From: Candidatus Pantoea gossypiicola
GTDB lineage: Bacteria; Pseudomonadota; Gammaproteobacteria; Enterobacterales; Enterobacteriaceae
Assembly (NCBI RefSeq): GCF_008632075.1
Contig: NZ_VWVM01000003.1
Span: forward strand, 1 to 64,000
DNA length: 64,000 bases
Direction of reading: 5' to 3'
Below the pieces are notes generated by a model. The model had not been told where the DNA came from. It did no database searches and worked only from the letters and a program-made list of their open reading frames with translations. Of this stretch, positions 46,118 through 55,368 are shown piece after piece; within the stretch, counting starts at the first letter, position 1, and the number at the start of each line of letters is the position of its first letter. The translations under genes were made by a program, and so were the position numbers.

Positions 46118-48480
46118 GTGCGCAGGGGCTTAAGGAGCGCAATCAGCGCTTCGCGGGCCGCCAGCGGCAGATCGCCGCCGCCGGTGTAACCATTGTTCTC
46201 AATGATCACCTGATTCAGCCCCACCAGCCAGTCGTAGATATAGTATGCGGTGTGGTTGGCCGGCGCAGCAGAGAGTTTGGTCAGGCGCTGACCGGCACTG
46301 AAGCTGACGCTGGGTGCCGGAGGACGGGAGAAAATCACCTGCCCCCGGTTAACCCGGCTGGCCGGACGTTCCGATTCAGGCCGCTGTAAAAAGCCGAGCC
46401 AGGCCACAAAATCCCCCAGCACCGTCATCGCCCGCGTCACCTGACGATCGGCGCGGGATTCATGGCTGACGCTCTGGGTATCCGGCTCATGCAGCGCCTG
46501 CTGCAGCTTCTGCGCGATATCGGTGCGGAATCCGGCCGTGATCAGCTCCTCTACCAGCCACTCCATCGTCGCTTTGTCGACGTTCAGCAACGCCAGCAGG
46601 CTGCGATTCTCGGGTAGCTGACGCAGATGATCCAGCCACAGCAGCAGCACCTGACGCGGATACTGCTGAGTGCTTTGCAGACTCTGACGCGACTGAACCG
46701 GCGCTTCCGCCGGACTTTCGCTGAACAGGTCAAATTCAAACCCGATACCAAACTGATTTTCCGGTGCCTGAATCGTGGCCGGTTTACTGCCTGGCTGGGC
46801 CGACTGATTGAGCCAGAGCTGGCGCAGCGCTTCACGCGGCGGCTGCAGGCGCTCCAGCAGCTCGCCATGCAGGCCGGTGCGATGCTGTAAACACTTCAGC
46901 AGCGTGTCGGCGATATTCTGTTTGCGTGCCGCCTGCTCCGGGCTGGCACCCGCTTCGGTCCAGGGCAACAGACGTCGCTCCACCACGGTGTGCTGGATCT
47001 GCGCCAGCTGAGCCAGCAGCATGTCGCGACGGGCTTCCGGCTGCATCTCTTCCAGCAACCAGTTCGCCATGCGATCGACGCCTGCGCGATCCAGTGCCAG
47101 CATCGATCCCCAGTGTTGCCCCGGCTGTCCCATCTGACGCTGAACGGCTTCATCGACGTTGACCTGCTGATGACGGGCATCGAACGGGGTAATCGCCCAA
47201 ATCAGACGCGGTTTCTCTGCGGAGTCCTGGGCAGGCTGGTGACGCTGCCATTCGCGCAGCGTTTCGCTGGCAAGGTCAGCATCCTGACGCTGGCTGGCGG
47301 CGGTGCAGACCAGCAGCAGATCAATAGCCTGCCGCGCGGCATAGAAGCCGGGCAGCAGGGCGCGTTTCTGTTCCAGCAGCAGTGCACGCAGCGGATCCTG
47401 CTGCTGCAGGCGCTGACGATCTTCCTGCGTAGCCGCATCACTGGGCTGACCCGGCGCGGGCAGCTCCAGCATATCGGCATCATCATAAAGCGCGGTTCGC
47501 GGTGTGGAGCTCAGCGGGACCAGTACCTCCAGCGTCAGCAGCGCCAGTAATCCCAGCGGCACGTTCTGCGCCTTGCCGATGCGATTACCGTTCATCGGGC
47601 AGACTTCCACTGACTGCTGCTGATCCTGTTCACTGCCTGGCACAATCAGCTGCTCGGCGGGCAGCAGTGATGCGTTGGTCAGCAGGCTCAGCGGCGCGAG
47701 TACCCGGCTGCTGTTACGCAGCTGATGACGCAGGTGCAGCAGGGTACGCAGCATCTCATTCAGGTCAGGCTGAGCAGGCCACAGCAGTGAAAAGAGCTGC
47801 ACCCGGTCGTCAACGCTGAGCCAGGGTGCCAGCTCAACGGCCTGCGGCCAGAAATGGCGATCCAGCCGCGCATCGTGATGCGGGCGACGGCGGCACCAGG
47901 ACCAGAGCGTCACCAGCGCGTCGCCTTCCAGACCGGCCAGCGGCGTGGTGAGACGATGACGCTGCAGGCGCTGCAGGGTGCTGTCGATTTGTGTGGTGTC
48001 GGGCGTGGACGCTCTGGCACAGGCGACCATCAACCGCACCAGTTCCGCTTCGCTCAGCAGCGTCAGTTCAACCGGCCATTCGCCAGACAGCGGCTCGCGC
48101 TGATGGCTGAAGCGGGTGGCGGTCGCAAAATCGAGGTTGCCGGGATTGATATGCTGGAACCAGCTCAGCTGTTTATCGCCCATCCGGGTCACTAACTGGC
48201 CCTGGGCATCGGCCACCATTTCGTTCAGCAGCCAGGCTTTACCCGCCTGTGACTGGCCAAACAGCGCCAGCGTGACCGGACGCGCGACCTGCTGCGCCAG
48301 CGCCTGAGTCTGCACGCGCGCCTGGCGCAGTTGCAGCGTCAGGGTTTCGGCTTCCAGCGCCAGACGCGGCGACTGCTCACGGGTGGTCTCAATCCAGTTC
48401 AGACTGTTATTCAGTGCGTCCTGCAACAGGCTAAGACGTTTTGCCAGCGTTTGTGGCTGACGGGGTTTTAACGCTTTCAT
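46114..48480 (-). CDS. srfC: SrfC-like putative virulence factor, P-loop protein
   Basis: A 788-residue protein, third of the srfABC set. Residues 73-82 read LFGQSQAGKA, a Walker A-like loop in which Ala82 replaces the usual Ser/Thr, after a predicted helical start. The rest is long and helical, as in dynamin-like or bacterial virulence-associated GTPases. The Salmonella srfABC genes were first described as SsrB-regulated and of uncertain function. The start overlaps the srfB stop by four bases. Confidence 0.8.
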   Translation of the reverse strand: MKALKPRQPQTLAKRLSLLQDALNNSLNWIETTREQSPRLALEAETLTLQLRQARVQTQALAQQVARPVTLALFGQSQAGKAWLLNEMVADAQGQLVTRMGDKQLSWFQHINPGNLDFATATRFSHQREPLSGEWPVELTLLSEAELVRLMVACARASTPDTTQIDSTLQRLQRHRLTTPLAGLEGDALVTLWSWCRRRPHHDARLDRHFWPQAVELAPWLSVDDRVQLFSLLWPAQPDLNEMLRTLLHLRHQLRNSSRVLAPLSLLTNASLLPAEQLIVPGSEQDQQQSVEVCPMNGNRIGKAQNVPLGLLALLTLEVLVPLSSTPRTALYDDADMLELPAPGQPSDAATQEDRQRLQQQDPLRALLLEQKRALLPGFYAARQAIDLLLVCTAASQRQDADLASETLREWQRHQPAQDSAEKPRLIWAITPFDARHQQVNVDEAVQRQMGQPGQHWGSMLALDRAGVDRMANWLLEEMQPEARRDMLLAQLAQIQHTVVERRLLPWTEAGASPEQAARKQNIADTLLKCLQHRTGLHGELLERLQPPREALRQLWLNQSAQPGSKPATIQAPENQFGIGFEFDLFSESPAEAPVQSRQSLQSTQQYPRQVLLLWLDHLRQLPENRSLLALLNVDKATMEWLVEELITAGFRTDIAQKLQQALHEPDTQSVSHESRADRQVTRAMTVLGDFVAWLGFLQRPESERPASRVNRGQVIFSRPPAPSVSFSAGQRLTKLSAAPANHTAYYIYDWLVGLNQVIIENNGYTGGGDLPLAAREALIALLKPLRT

Positions 48481-51440
48481 CGTTTACACACGCTCCCGCT
48501 GTCAATCCAGTATTGCGCATTGGCATTGCCGGTTGCTGACAGGGTGTTCAGCTTCAGACTTAACTGCTCCAGCGGCACGCGGGTACCATCGTCCAGGCGC
48601 GCATCGCTCAGCACCAGACTTTCCGGGCCGGCGGCGTCGGGACCGGCTTTGACAGCCAGACGAATGCGCAGCACGCTTTCACCGGCCACTTTGCGCGCCA
48701 GCGTAGCGTCGTTCAGCGTCAGGCTGTAGAGCGGCGAGGCGGGCCAGCGTTCATTGTCCAGTTGACGGAAACCGAGACAGACGTTGCCGCGAATACGGAA
48801 ACTGCTTTTTTTATCCAGCGCATAGCCGGGATCGTCGAGGTCAATTTCGCTGTAGCAGAGGTTCTCGTCTGTCAGCGCCTGGTTTTCATCGAGCATACCA
48901 AGGTAGCGGATGGTCGAATAGGGTTCAAAATCGCCCGCGCGGAACCAGAAGCTGCTGAGGCGCAGATCCAGCGCCAGCAGGCAGAGCATCGCGCCGACCG
49001 CCGCAGTCGATTTCGGGTTATCGATGCGGCCATGTTTGTTAAACGGATACCAGTCGCTGGTGTGATAGCCCTCCAGCGACAGAATACGGCTGCCCGGCAG
49101 CGGCTGCAGATGGCGTACCAGCGCCTGAATACCCGGAAAGCGCGACGGGCGTCCGGTCAGTAGCAGCACGTCACACTGATAGAGCGACACCACTTCACAC
49201 ATGGAACGCAGCGCCGGAATAATAGCCATGCGGTGCTGCATAAATTCGCCGTGCAGCTGCGACAGGCTCACCACCAGCGGCACCTGCAGCAGGTCAAAGC
49301 GGCTGTTACCGCCCAGTTCGCGCTGAATTTCGCCGTTAACAAACGCCAGCACCGCCTCGCCCGGTGGCTGATCGACCAGCTCACCAAACAGCGCATTTAT
49401 CTCCGCATGGCTCTCCAGCGGATCCCAGTTTTCGTAACGCTCAAGCACCGCCTGCGCCAGCGGAATAAACAGCTGTAAGGTGACCTGCTGACGCAGCGTC
49501 GCCTGACCGTCCATGCGGCTGTCGTGACCAAACAGCTTGTTCATCAGCGGTTCTGCCAGGGTCAGACCCGCTTTCTGCAGATGCTGTTGCAGCGCCGGTA
49601 AAATCCACAGCTGAATCACATCCAGCAGGATGTCGTCGCCCGCCACTTTGAAACCTTCACGGAACAGCAGCCGTGGCGTGATTTTGACGTTGTTGCCCTG
49701 ACCATCATCCAGACGATACTGGGTGATGGCGAGGTCGGTGGTGCCGCCGCCGATATCAATCGAGGCGATCCGCAGGCTTTTGCCTGGCAGTTCGTCGGCC
49801 TCACGCGGACGATCGGGACGGACCATGCTGCTGAAAAAGTCTTCGGCGCGACCGGCAAAGTTGACCTGGGTTTCATTGAACAGCCAGACCATCTGACCAC
49901 AGGTCGCTTCATCCCACTCCATCTGCACATCCGGCAGCGGTTTCGGGTTCTGACGCGGCAGAGAAGGTGACAGGTCATCGTCGTCCGCCAGCCAGCCCTC
50001 GGCTTTCCAGACCAGCGCCAGCGCTTCCTGCATCCGGCGGCGGAAAATTTCCCGCTCCGGCTTCGGCATCGCTGACGGCAGCGTCAGGATCACATGGCGC
50101 AGCTGACGCGGCGCGTGGCTCTGCGGCATCCGCTGACGCTGTGCTGCACTGTTCATCTGCATCAGCGCCTGTGCCAGCAGCTCACACAGCATAAAGGTCA
50201 TCAGCGAACTGCGGCTGTAGTGCGGTGAAAAGACCGGCAGACGATCGTCGGGTGCCAGTGAAGAGAGCGGCTGGCCTTCGTCGTTCAGCAGAGCGGTAAA
50301 GGGGGCAGCATAGGCCAGGGGTTCAGCCTGATCGCCAGGCGTGTTAAAACGCCAGCCTGGCTGATAGCGGGCTTCATCCCACAGGTAACGACGCGGACTG
50401 GAGAGGCCGGTGCTGCCTTCCAGACCCACACGCTGCAGGGCCAGACGGCTTGCTTCACGTCCGACGCGCGTCAGTGACGGCCACATAAAGGCCTGCTCAC
50501 GACCGCTCTCCAGCGAGAAGTTCGCTTTACCGAAACGCGCCTCAGCAAACTCCAGACGGCTGTCAAACAGCTCATTGTAAACCTGATGCGGCTGGGAGAG
50601 ATCGCGCAGCTGCAGCTCATAGGTCTGCTTCAGGCCGTTGCTCTCTTCCGGGTGATCTTCCACCAGAATGCCGCAGGTATGGGAGTTGCCGACATCCAGA
50701 ATGATATCGACGTTGACCGCCGGAGTCTGCAGCGTGGCGGCCTGGATGTAGATCTCGCTGAGGTCGAGCTGCTCGCCCAGCAATTCCAGCAGATTGAGGT
50801 AGTGCGCCTGATACTCAAACTCGCGCAGGGCCTGATTAATCGCCTGTTCACGGCGATCGGAAACGCGGTCGGTAAAAGATTCGCGCAGCCAGCCGTCAAC
50901 CCAGGTCAGGTCAAGAAAATCACCCAGCTCGTAGTTGTGCCAGGCCAGCGCAAAGGTCACGCCGTTCTGCGCATCGGCAGTGCTAAGGCCGAGCTGTTCG
51001 CCGCCATCCTGTTCCGCGACACAGCGGGTATCAAAGGCCAGGGTGACGCGATGGGTATTGCCTGCCGCATCGGGCGCGGGCAGGGCCACCAGACGCATCC
51101 GCGCCCAGTTTTCCGGGCCGCCGATGAAACGACGACCGCTGGCGCAGCGCAGCATCGGCAGCGGCAGCCAGCAGGCCGCCAGAAGAGTGAGTGAGTCTGC
51201 CAGGGCGATATCGGACTCCGGGCGCACGACTTCAGCAGCACCCCCATCTTCCGGGTAGAGCAGGAATTTACCGCTGTTGCCATCGACGTTCAGGCGCAGC
51301 AGCGGGCCGTTAGCGGTCTGGCGCACAAACTGCCGACGCGCCTGGGTAGCTGAGAGTTGCAGGCCAAAATCCAGAAACTGCACACCGCTGTTTTCAATCA
51401 GCGAAATTTTTTGTTTGTCATCGATCAGGGGAGCCAGCAT
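48477..51440 (-). CDS. srfB: SrfB-like protein with actin/Hsp70-type ATPase motifs
   Basis: A 987-residue protein. Two motifs of the actin/Hsp70 ATPase fold can be seen: phosphate 1-like VDIILDVGNSHTCGILVED (about residue 250) and phosphate 2-like ASIDIGGGTTDLAITQY (about 560). This split and the length follow Salmonella SrfB. It probably uses ATP and may act as a chaperone-like or assembly factor with SrfA and SrfC. Function is unproven. It lies two bases after srfA and overlaps srfC by four bases, so the three are one operon. Confidence 0.82.
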   Translation of the reverse strand: MLAPLIDDKQKISLIENSGVQFLDFGLQLSATQARRQFVRQTANGPLLRLNVDGNSGKFLLYPEDGGAAEVVRPESDIALADSLTLLAACWLPLPMLRCASGRRFIGGPENWARMRLVALPAPDAAGNTHRVTLAFDTRCVAEQDGGEQLGLSTADAQNGVTFALAWHNYELGDFLDLTWVDGWLRESFTDRVSDRREQAINQALREFEYQAHYLNLLELLGEQLDLSEIYIQAATLQTPAVNVDIILDVGNSHTCGILVEDHPEESNGLKQTYELQLRDLSQPHQVYNELFDSRLEFAEARFGKANFSLESGREQAFMWPSLTRVGREASRLALQRVGLEGSTGLSSPRRYLWDEARYQPGWRFNTPGDQAEPLAYAAPFTALLNDEGQPLSSLAPDDRLPVFSPHYSRSSLMTFMLCELLAQALMQMNSAAQRQRMPQSHAPRQLRHVILTLPSAMPKPEREIFRRRMQEALALVWKAEGWLADDDDLSPSLPRQNPKPLPDVQMEWDEATCGQMVWLFNETQVNFAGRAEDFFSSMVRPDRPREADELPGKSLRIASIDIGGGTTDLAITQYRLDDGQGNNVKITPRLLFREGFKVAGDDILLDVIQLWILPALQQHLQKAGLTLAEPLMNKLFGHDSRMDGQATLRQQVTLQLFIPLAQAVLERYENWDPLESHAEINALFGELVDQPPGEAVLAFVNGEIQRELGGNSRFDLLQVPLVVSLSQLHGEFMQHRMAIIPALRSMCEVVSLYQCDVLLLTGRPSRFPGIQALVRHLQPLPGSRILSLEGYHTSDWYPFNKHGRIDNPKSTAAVGAMLCLLALDLRLSSFWFRAGDFEPYSTIRYLGMLDENQALTDENLCYSEIDLDDPGYALDKKSSFRIRGNVCLGFRQLDNERWPASPLYSLTLNDATLARKVAGESVLRIRLAVKAGPDAAGPESLVLSDARLDDGTRVPLEQLSLKLNTLSATGNANAQYWIDSGSVCKR

Positions 51441-51442
51441 CG

Positions 51443-52837
51443 TTATTTACTCTCACGCTTAATCGTCATCGGGAAGACCCGGTCTTCAGCATACTGTGCT
51501 TCACACACGGCGGCACCCATACTCGCATGGCAGACCAGCAGCGGCATACGGTAGCGCGAATTGTTCTGGCACTTCGCCGTGTAGCGGCTCTCAATCACCA
51601 TGTTACCGGCGCTGGTCATGGCGGCGCTGACATCCGCTTTACAGGTGGTATTACCCTGGGCAACCTGCACGGTGCCTTTGCCATTTTTAAACTGGAAGCG
51701 CATCACCGGCGGCTTACCGGTCGGCGTTGGCATCTGGTCGATAGTCACACGCCAGCGGCCATCAATCACCTGTACCTGACCTTCGCGCACGGCGTCCGGC
51801 GTGACAATCAAATCATCAGGTTTAGCCGGAACCGGCGGGGTGACCACACTGGCAAGGGTAGCAGATGAAGCGGCAGGTGCGGCTTCGGTCGTGCCAGCGC
51901 TGGCTGGTTTTTGCGGCTGTGACTCGGGTTGTTTCTCCGCTGTTGCTGTCTCCGCCGGTGTCGTCGCTGACGGTGTAGCAACAGGTGTGTTCGCCGCCTG
52001 GGTCTGATTCGCCACAGGTGTCGGAGTAGAAACCGCGGCGGGCGCTGAAACAGCCGCAGGGGGGGCGGCTGGCTTTGTTGATGCCACCGGTGTGGCGACA
52101 GGTTCAGGACGATGCAGCAGCACGGCCACCGTCACGGCGGCAGCAATCGCCACTGGCGGGACCAGATACCAGACGCGGAAACGGCGGCGAGCCGCCACAG
52201 GTGCAACCGGCTCTGGCTCAACGGCTGCCACGACCGGCAGCGGCTCATCTTCAGGTTCAGGTGCAGGTTCAGCGACGATGACCGGCTCGACGGCAACCGG
52301 TGCGGCAGGTAGCTCAGGCAGCGGTTCAACCAGCGCCACCGGCAGATTCTCCTCCAGCGTGTCGCGCAGGCAGGCCAGCGCATCGTCGCGGCTGCGCGCC
52401 TGAGCATCGACAAAGCCCCAGAAAGTAATAACCGGTTTGCCATCAACCAGATAAACATACTGCTGATCGGGGAATTGCAGGGTTTTGCTCAGCAGCGCAC
52501 CAAACAGCCGCATCGACGGGTTCTCTGCCGCGCGCGCGCGTGTACTGAGATCCTGCATATCCTGCTGGCAGGCGGTGAGCTGCTGCAGCGCCGCCCGACG
52601 TTCATGATCGCTGGCACCCAGCCAGGATTTCACCCGGCCGCTGAAAGGGGCATACCAGTCGAGGCGATCGCCCCGTTCATTGGCCTGAGGAATGGCCAGG
52701 CAATCTGCCAGTGCGCTCTGACGGCGCAGGCGCAGGGTTTCACGAATTTGCAGTGCCGAGGCGTAGACCGGCTGGCCATTTTCACCTAATGCCAGAACTG
52801 CATCTAAATTACCGCTGCGCAGAAAAGTTTTTGCCAC
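51443..52837 (-). CDS. srfA: SrfA-like membrane-anchored protein
   Basis: A 464-residue protein starting with GTG, with AAGGG upstream. The N-terminal half is soluble and ends in an acidic Pro-rich linker. One transmembrane helix follows (FRVWYLVPPVAIAAAVTVAVLL, about 220-242), then a long Ala/Pro/Thr-rich linker (about 245-345) and a C-terminal domain with four conserved-looking cysteines. It is the first gene of srfABC. The sequence alone suggests an envelope anchor that presents the C-terminal domain outside the cytoplasm. Confidence 0.78.
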   Translation of the reverse strand: MAKTFLRSGNLDAVLALGENGQPVYASALQIRETLRLRRQSALADCLAIPQANERGDRLDWYAPFSGRVKSWLGASDHERRAALQQLTACQQDMQDLSTRARAAENPSMRLFGALLSKTLQFPDQQYVYLVDGKPVITFWGFVDAQARSRDDALACLRDTLEENLPVALVEPLPELPAAPVAVEPVIVAEPAPEPEDEPLPVVAAVEPEPVAPVAARRRFRVWYLVPPVAIAAAVTVAVLLHRPEPVATPVASTKPAAPPAAVSAPAAVSTPTPVANQTQAANTPVATPSATTPAETATAEKQPESQPQKPASAGTTEAAPAASSATLASVVTPPVPAKPDDLIVTPDAVREGQVQVIDGRWRVTIDQMPTPTGKPPVMRFQFKNGKGTVQVAQGNTTCKADVSAAMTSAGNMVIESRYTAKCQNNSRYRMPLLVCHASMGAAVCEAQYAEDRVFPMTIKRESK

Positions 52838-53008
52838 CTGTTGGGCCCTTATCGGTCGTTGTCTGAGGCAGAAAATCGCGTGTTATCGACGATTAGGTTG
52901 ATTTTACGCGGGGCAATGACAAATCAAACGGCAGAAAAGGAGGCAAATCCAGTGTTTTTTTCAGCGGCGGGCGGAAAAAAAACCGATATTTCAGCAGCTA
53001 TCACGCAA

Positions 53009-54196
53009 TCAGGTGGTTTTATGCACCAGCACCAGGTGAGCGATAACGCCACCGATCAGTCCCCAGAAGGCCGGGCCAATGCCCAGTAAAGAGACGCCTG
53101 ATGCGGTGATCAGAAACGTGATCAGGGCGCTGTCGCGTTCGGCAGGCACATCGAGTGCGCGATGCAGACTGCCGGCCAGCGTGGCCAGCAGAGCCAGACC
53201 CGCCAGCGCCTCAATCAGCACGGCGGGCAGGGCACTGAACAGCACCGCGATCAGCGCACCGGACGCGCCCGCCAGCAGATAGAACACCCCGGCCAGCACC
53301 GCTGCCCGCCAGCGTTGCTGGGGATTTGCATCGACTTCATCGCTCATGCAGATCGCCGCCGTAATCGCCGCGACGCAGACCGAAAAGCCGCCAAACGGCG
53401 ACAACAGCAGCGCCGTAACACCGGTCCAGCTCATCAGAGAAGAGACCGGCGGACGGTAACCGTGCGCCTGTAACGTCGCGATGCCGGGGGCATTCTGCGA
53501 CGCCATGGTCACCAGAAAATAGGGCACGCCGATCCCCAGCAGCGTGGTCAGGGTAAAGTGCGGCATTACCGGCTCGGGCAGCGCCAGCATCATCGACTGT
53601 GGCGGAAAGTGGATGGCGTGCTGGGCCAGTGCCACGGCAATCCCCACCATCAGCGTCACCAGAATGGCATACCGTGCCAGCCAGCGACGGGCCAGCAGCC
53701 AGGCGAGACACATGCTGCCACACAGCACAACGTTGTTCTGCAAATCGGCAAAGGTCTGCAACCCAAAGCGCAGCAGAATGCCCGCCAGCATTGCCGCCGC
53801 CAGCGAGGCGGGAATATGGTTCATCAGCCGGGCAAACAGGCCAGTGACGCCGCACACCACAATCAGCAGATTGGCGAAAACAAACACGCCCACCGCCTCA
53901 TTCAGCGTAACGCCGTGAAAGCTGGTCGCCAGCAGCGCGGCACCCGGCGTGGACCAGGCGGCCAGCACGGGCATGCGGTAGCGCAGTGAAAGACCCAGCG
54001 AGACAATCCCCTGCGCAAGACCCAGCACTGACAGCCAGCCACCAATCTGTGCCGGCGAGGCACCCGCCGCCTGAAACATCTGATAAATAATCGCGCCGCT
54101 GCTGCTGTAGCCCACCAGCACAGCAACAAAGCCGGAGACCAGCATCGGCAGGGTAAAACGGGACTGTTCGGCTCTCGTCATGGTCAGGCTCATCAT
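53009..54196 (-). CDS. ydcO: BenE-family benzoate/H+ symporter-like protein YdcO
   Basis: A 395-residue membrane protein with about 12 helices. LVSGFVAVLVGYSSSGAIIYQ and the family signature around LASQNAPG (here MASQNAPGIATLQAHGY) identify the BenE group; E. coli YdcO is the orthologue by context as well. The transported compound is not established. Start is uncertain between 54196, 54193 and 54181; the longest frame would run through the operator and is rejected. It is divergent from sutR. Confidence 0.85.
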   Translation of the reverse strand: MMSLTMTRAEQSRFTLPMLVSGFVAVLVGYSSSGAIIYQMFQAAGASPAQIGGWLSVLGLAQGIVSLGLSLRYRMPVLAAWSTPGAALLATSFHGVTLNEAVGVFVFANLLIVVCGVTGLFARLMNHIPASLAAAMLAGILLRFGLQTFADLQNNVVLCGSMCLAWLLARRWLARYAILVTLMVGIAVALAQHAIHFPPQSMMLALPEPVMPHFTLTTLLGIGVPYFLVTMASQNAPGIATLQAHGYRPPVSSLMSWTGVTALLLSPFGGFSVCVAAITAAICMSDEVDANPQQRWRAAVLAGVFYLLAGASGALIAVLFSALPAVLIEALAGLALLATLAGSLHRALDVPAERDSALITFLITASGVSLLGIGPAFWGLIGGVIAHLVLVHKTT

Positions 54197-54201
54197 AAAG
54201 T

Positions 54202-54244
54202 GTGCGTTATAGCGCACATGTTCGCATAGTGCGCTATAACGCAC
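54202..54244. promoter_or_regulatory. Duplicated palindromic operator between ydcO and sutR
   Basis: GTGCGTTATAGCGCAC (54202-54217) and its exact reverse complement GTGCGCTATAACGCAC (54229-54244) lie 27 bases apart centre to centre. Each is itself palindromic except for one base pair. This is a plausible double binding site for the SutR dimer controlling both divergent genes. Confidence 0.75.
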
Positions 54245-54303
54245 AAGTGTTACACTGTCGGCATAACGTCACCAGCCAGGGTGACGAGAACACAGGAGAA
54301 AAA

Positions 54304-54861
54304 ATGGCAGATTTTCAGCAACACCTGAGCGATGCGCTCAGACAGTTGCGCCAGGCCAATGGCTGGAGCCTCACGCTGACGGCGGAGCGAACCGGCGTCA
54401 GTAAAGCGATGCTGGGGCAGATTGAGCGGGGTGAATCCAGTCCGACGGTGGCAACGCTGTGGAAGATTGCTACCGGGTTCAACGTTCCCTTTTCCTTTTT
54501 TATCGACGGGAGCGCGTTACCTTCTGGCACCCTACCGGGATTCAGTCAGCCCAATGCTGATATGTCGGTGCGCTCCGTGCTGCCCTACGATCCGCAACTG
54601 CGATTTGATCTGCTGGCGGTGGAGCTGGCCGCAGGCGCGCAGAGCCATTCCTCGCCACATGAAGCGGGCTGCGTGGAACAGGTGGTGGTTATTGAGGGTG
54701 AACTGTTGCTGGGGGTCAACGATCGCTGGCGGCGTCTGCTAAAAGGCGAGGCGTTTCAGTTCAGCGCCGACGTGCCGCACAGCTACCGCAACCCGCTCAG
54801 CACGCCGCTGCGCTTTCACAGCCTGATTCACTATCTGCAACGCCCGGACGTTACAAATTGA
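54304..54861 (+). CDS. sutR: XRE-cupin transcriptional regulator SutR (YdcN)
   Basis: A 185-residue regulator. The helix-turn-helix (LRQLRQANGWSLTLTAERTGVSKAMLGQIERGESSPTVATLWKIA) is nearly identical to E. coli SutR, and the C-terminal cupin (HEAGCVEQVVVIEGELLLGVNDRW) should sense a small molecule. In E. coli SutR affects sulfur utilisation genes and also lies beside ydcO. AGGAGAAAAA precedes the ATG at 54304. It is probably autoregulated through the double operator. Confidence 0.92.
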   Translation: MADFQQHLSDALRQLRQANGWSLTLTAERTGVSKAMLGQIERGESSPTVATLWKIATGFNVPFSFFIDGSALPSGTLPGFSQPNADMSVRSVLPYDPQLRFDLLAVELAAGAQSHSSPHEAGCVEQVVVIEGELLLGVNDRWRRLLKGEAFQFSADVPHSYRNPLSTPLRFHSLIHYLQRPDVTN

Positions 54862-54927
54862 TACCGGAGCAAACTACACAGTTTACCTTCGTATCTTTAT
54901 ACTTTCGCTTATCGATGGAGACGGGAA

Positions 54928-55353
54928 ATGCGCGATCTGACTGAATCTGCTGCTACGCTGCGCATGCTGGTGGGCAAGCTGGGCCGCCGGTTGCGCGAGT
55001 CAGCACCGCCTGGGGAACTCACCTGGTCGCAGGTGGCGGTGCTGGGGCATCTGGTGCGCGATGGGGCGATGACGGTGACGCAACTGGCCGCCGCCGAGGG
55101 CGTACGCACCCAGTCGATGGGGGCGACCGTCGCCGGATTAGTGGCGGCAGAACTGATAACGGGCGAGCCCGATCCCCATGATGGCCGTAAAACACGCTAT
55201 CTGCCCACCGCGTCGAGCCTGGCGGTGATTACGTCGAGTCGCGCAATGCGCGATGACTGGCTGGTCCGGACGCTGGACGCGCGGCTCAGCCCGGCAGAGC
55301 AGCAGCAACTGACCGACGTTCTCCCTCTGCTGCAACGACTCACTGACTATTAA
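54928..55353 (+). CDS. MarR family transcriptional regulator
   Basis: A 141-residue winged-helix protein. TWSQVAVLGHLVRDGAMTVTQLAAAEGVRTQSMGATVAGLVAAELI is the MarR DNA-binding core and DPHDGRKTRYLPT is the wing with its DxR motif. The ligand is unknown. GGAGACGGGAA precedes the ATG. It is 15 bases from the isochorismatase-like gene, very likely in one operon, which it may control. Confidence 0.9.
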   Translation: MRDLTESAATLRMLVGKLGRRLRESAPPGELTWSQVAVLGHLVRDGAMTVTQLAAAEGVRTQSMGATVAGLVAAELITGEPDPHDGRKTRYLPTASSLAVITSSRAMRDDWLVRTLDARLSPAEQQQLTDVLPLLQRLTDY

Positions 55354-55368
55354 ATCCGAGGATCCAAC

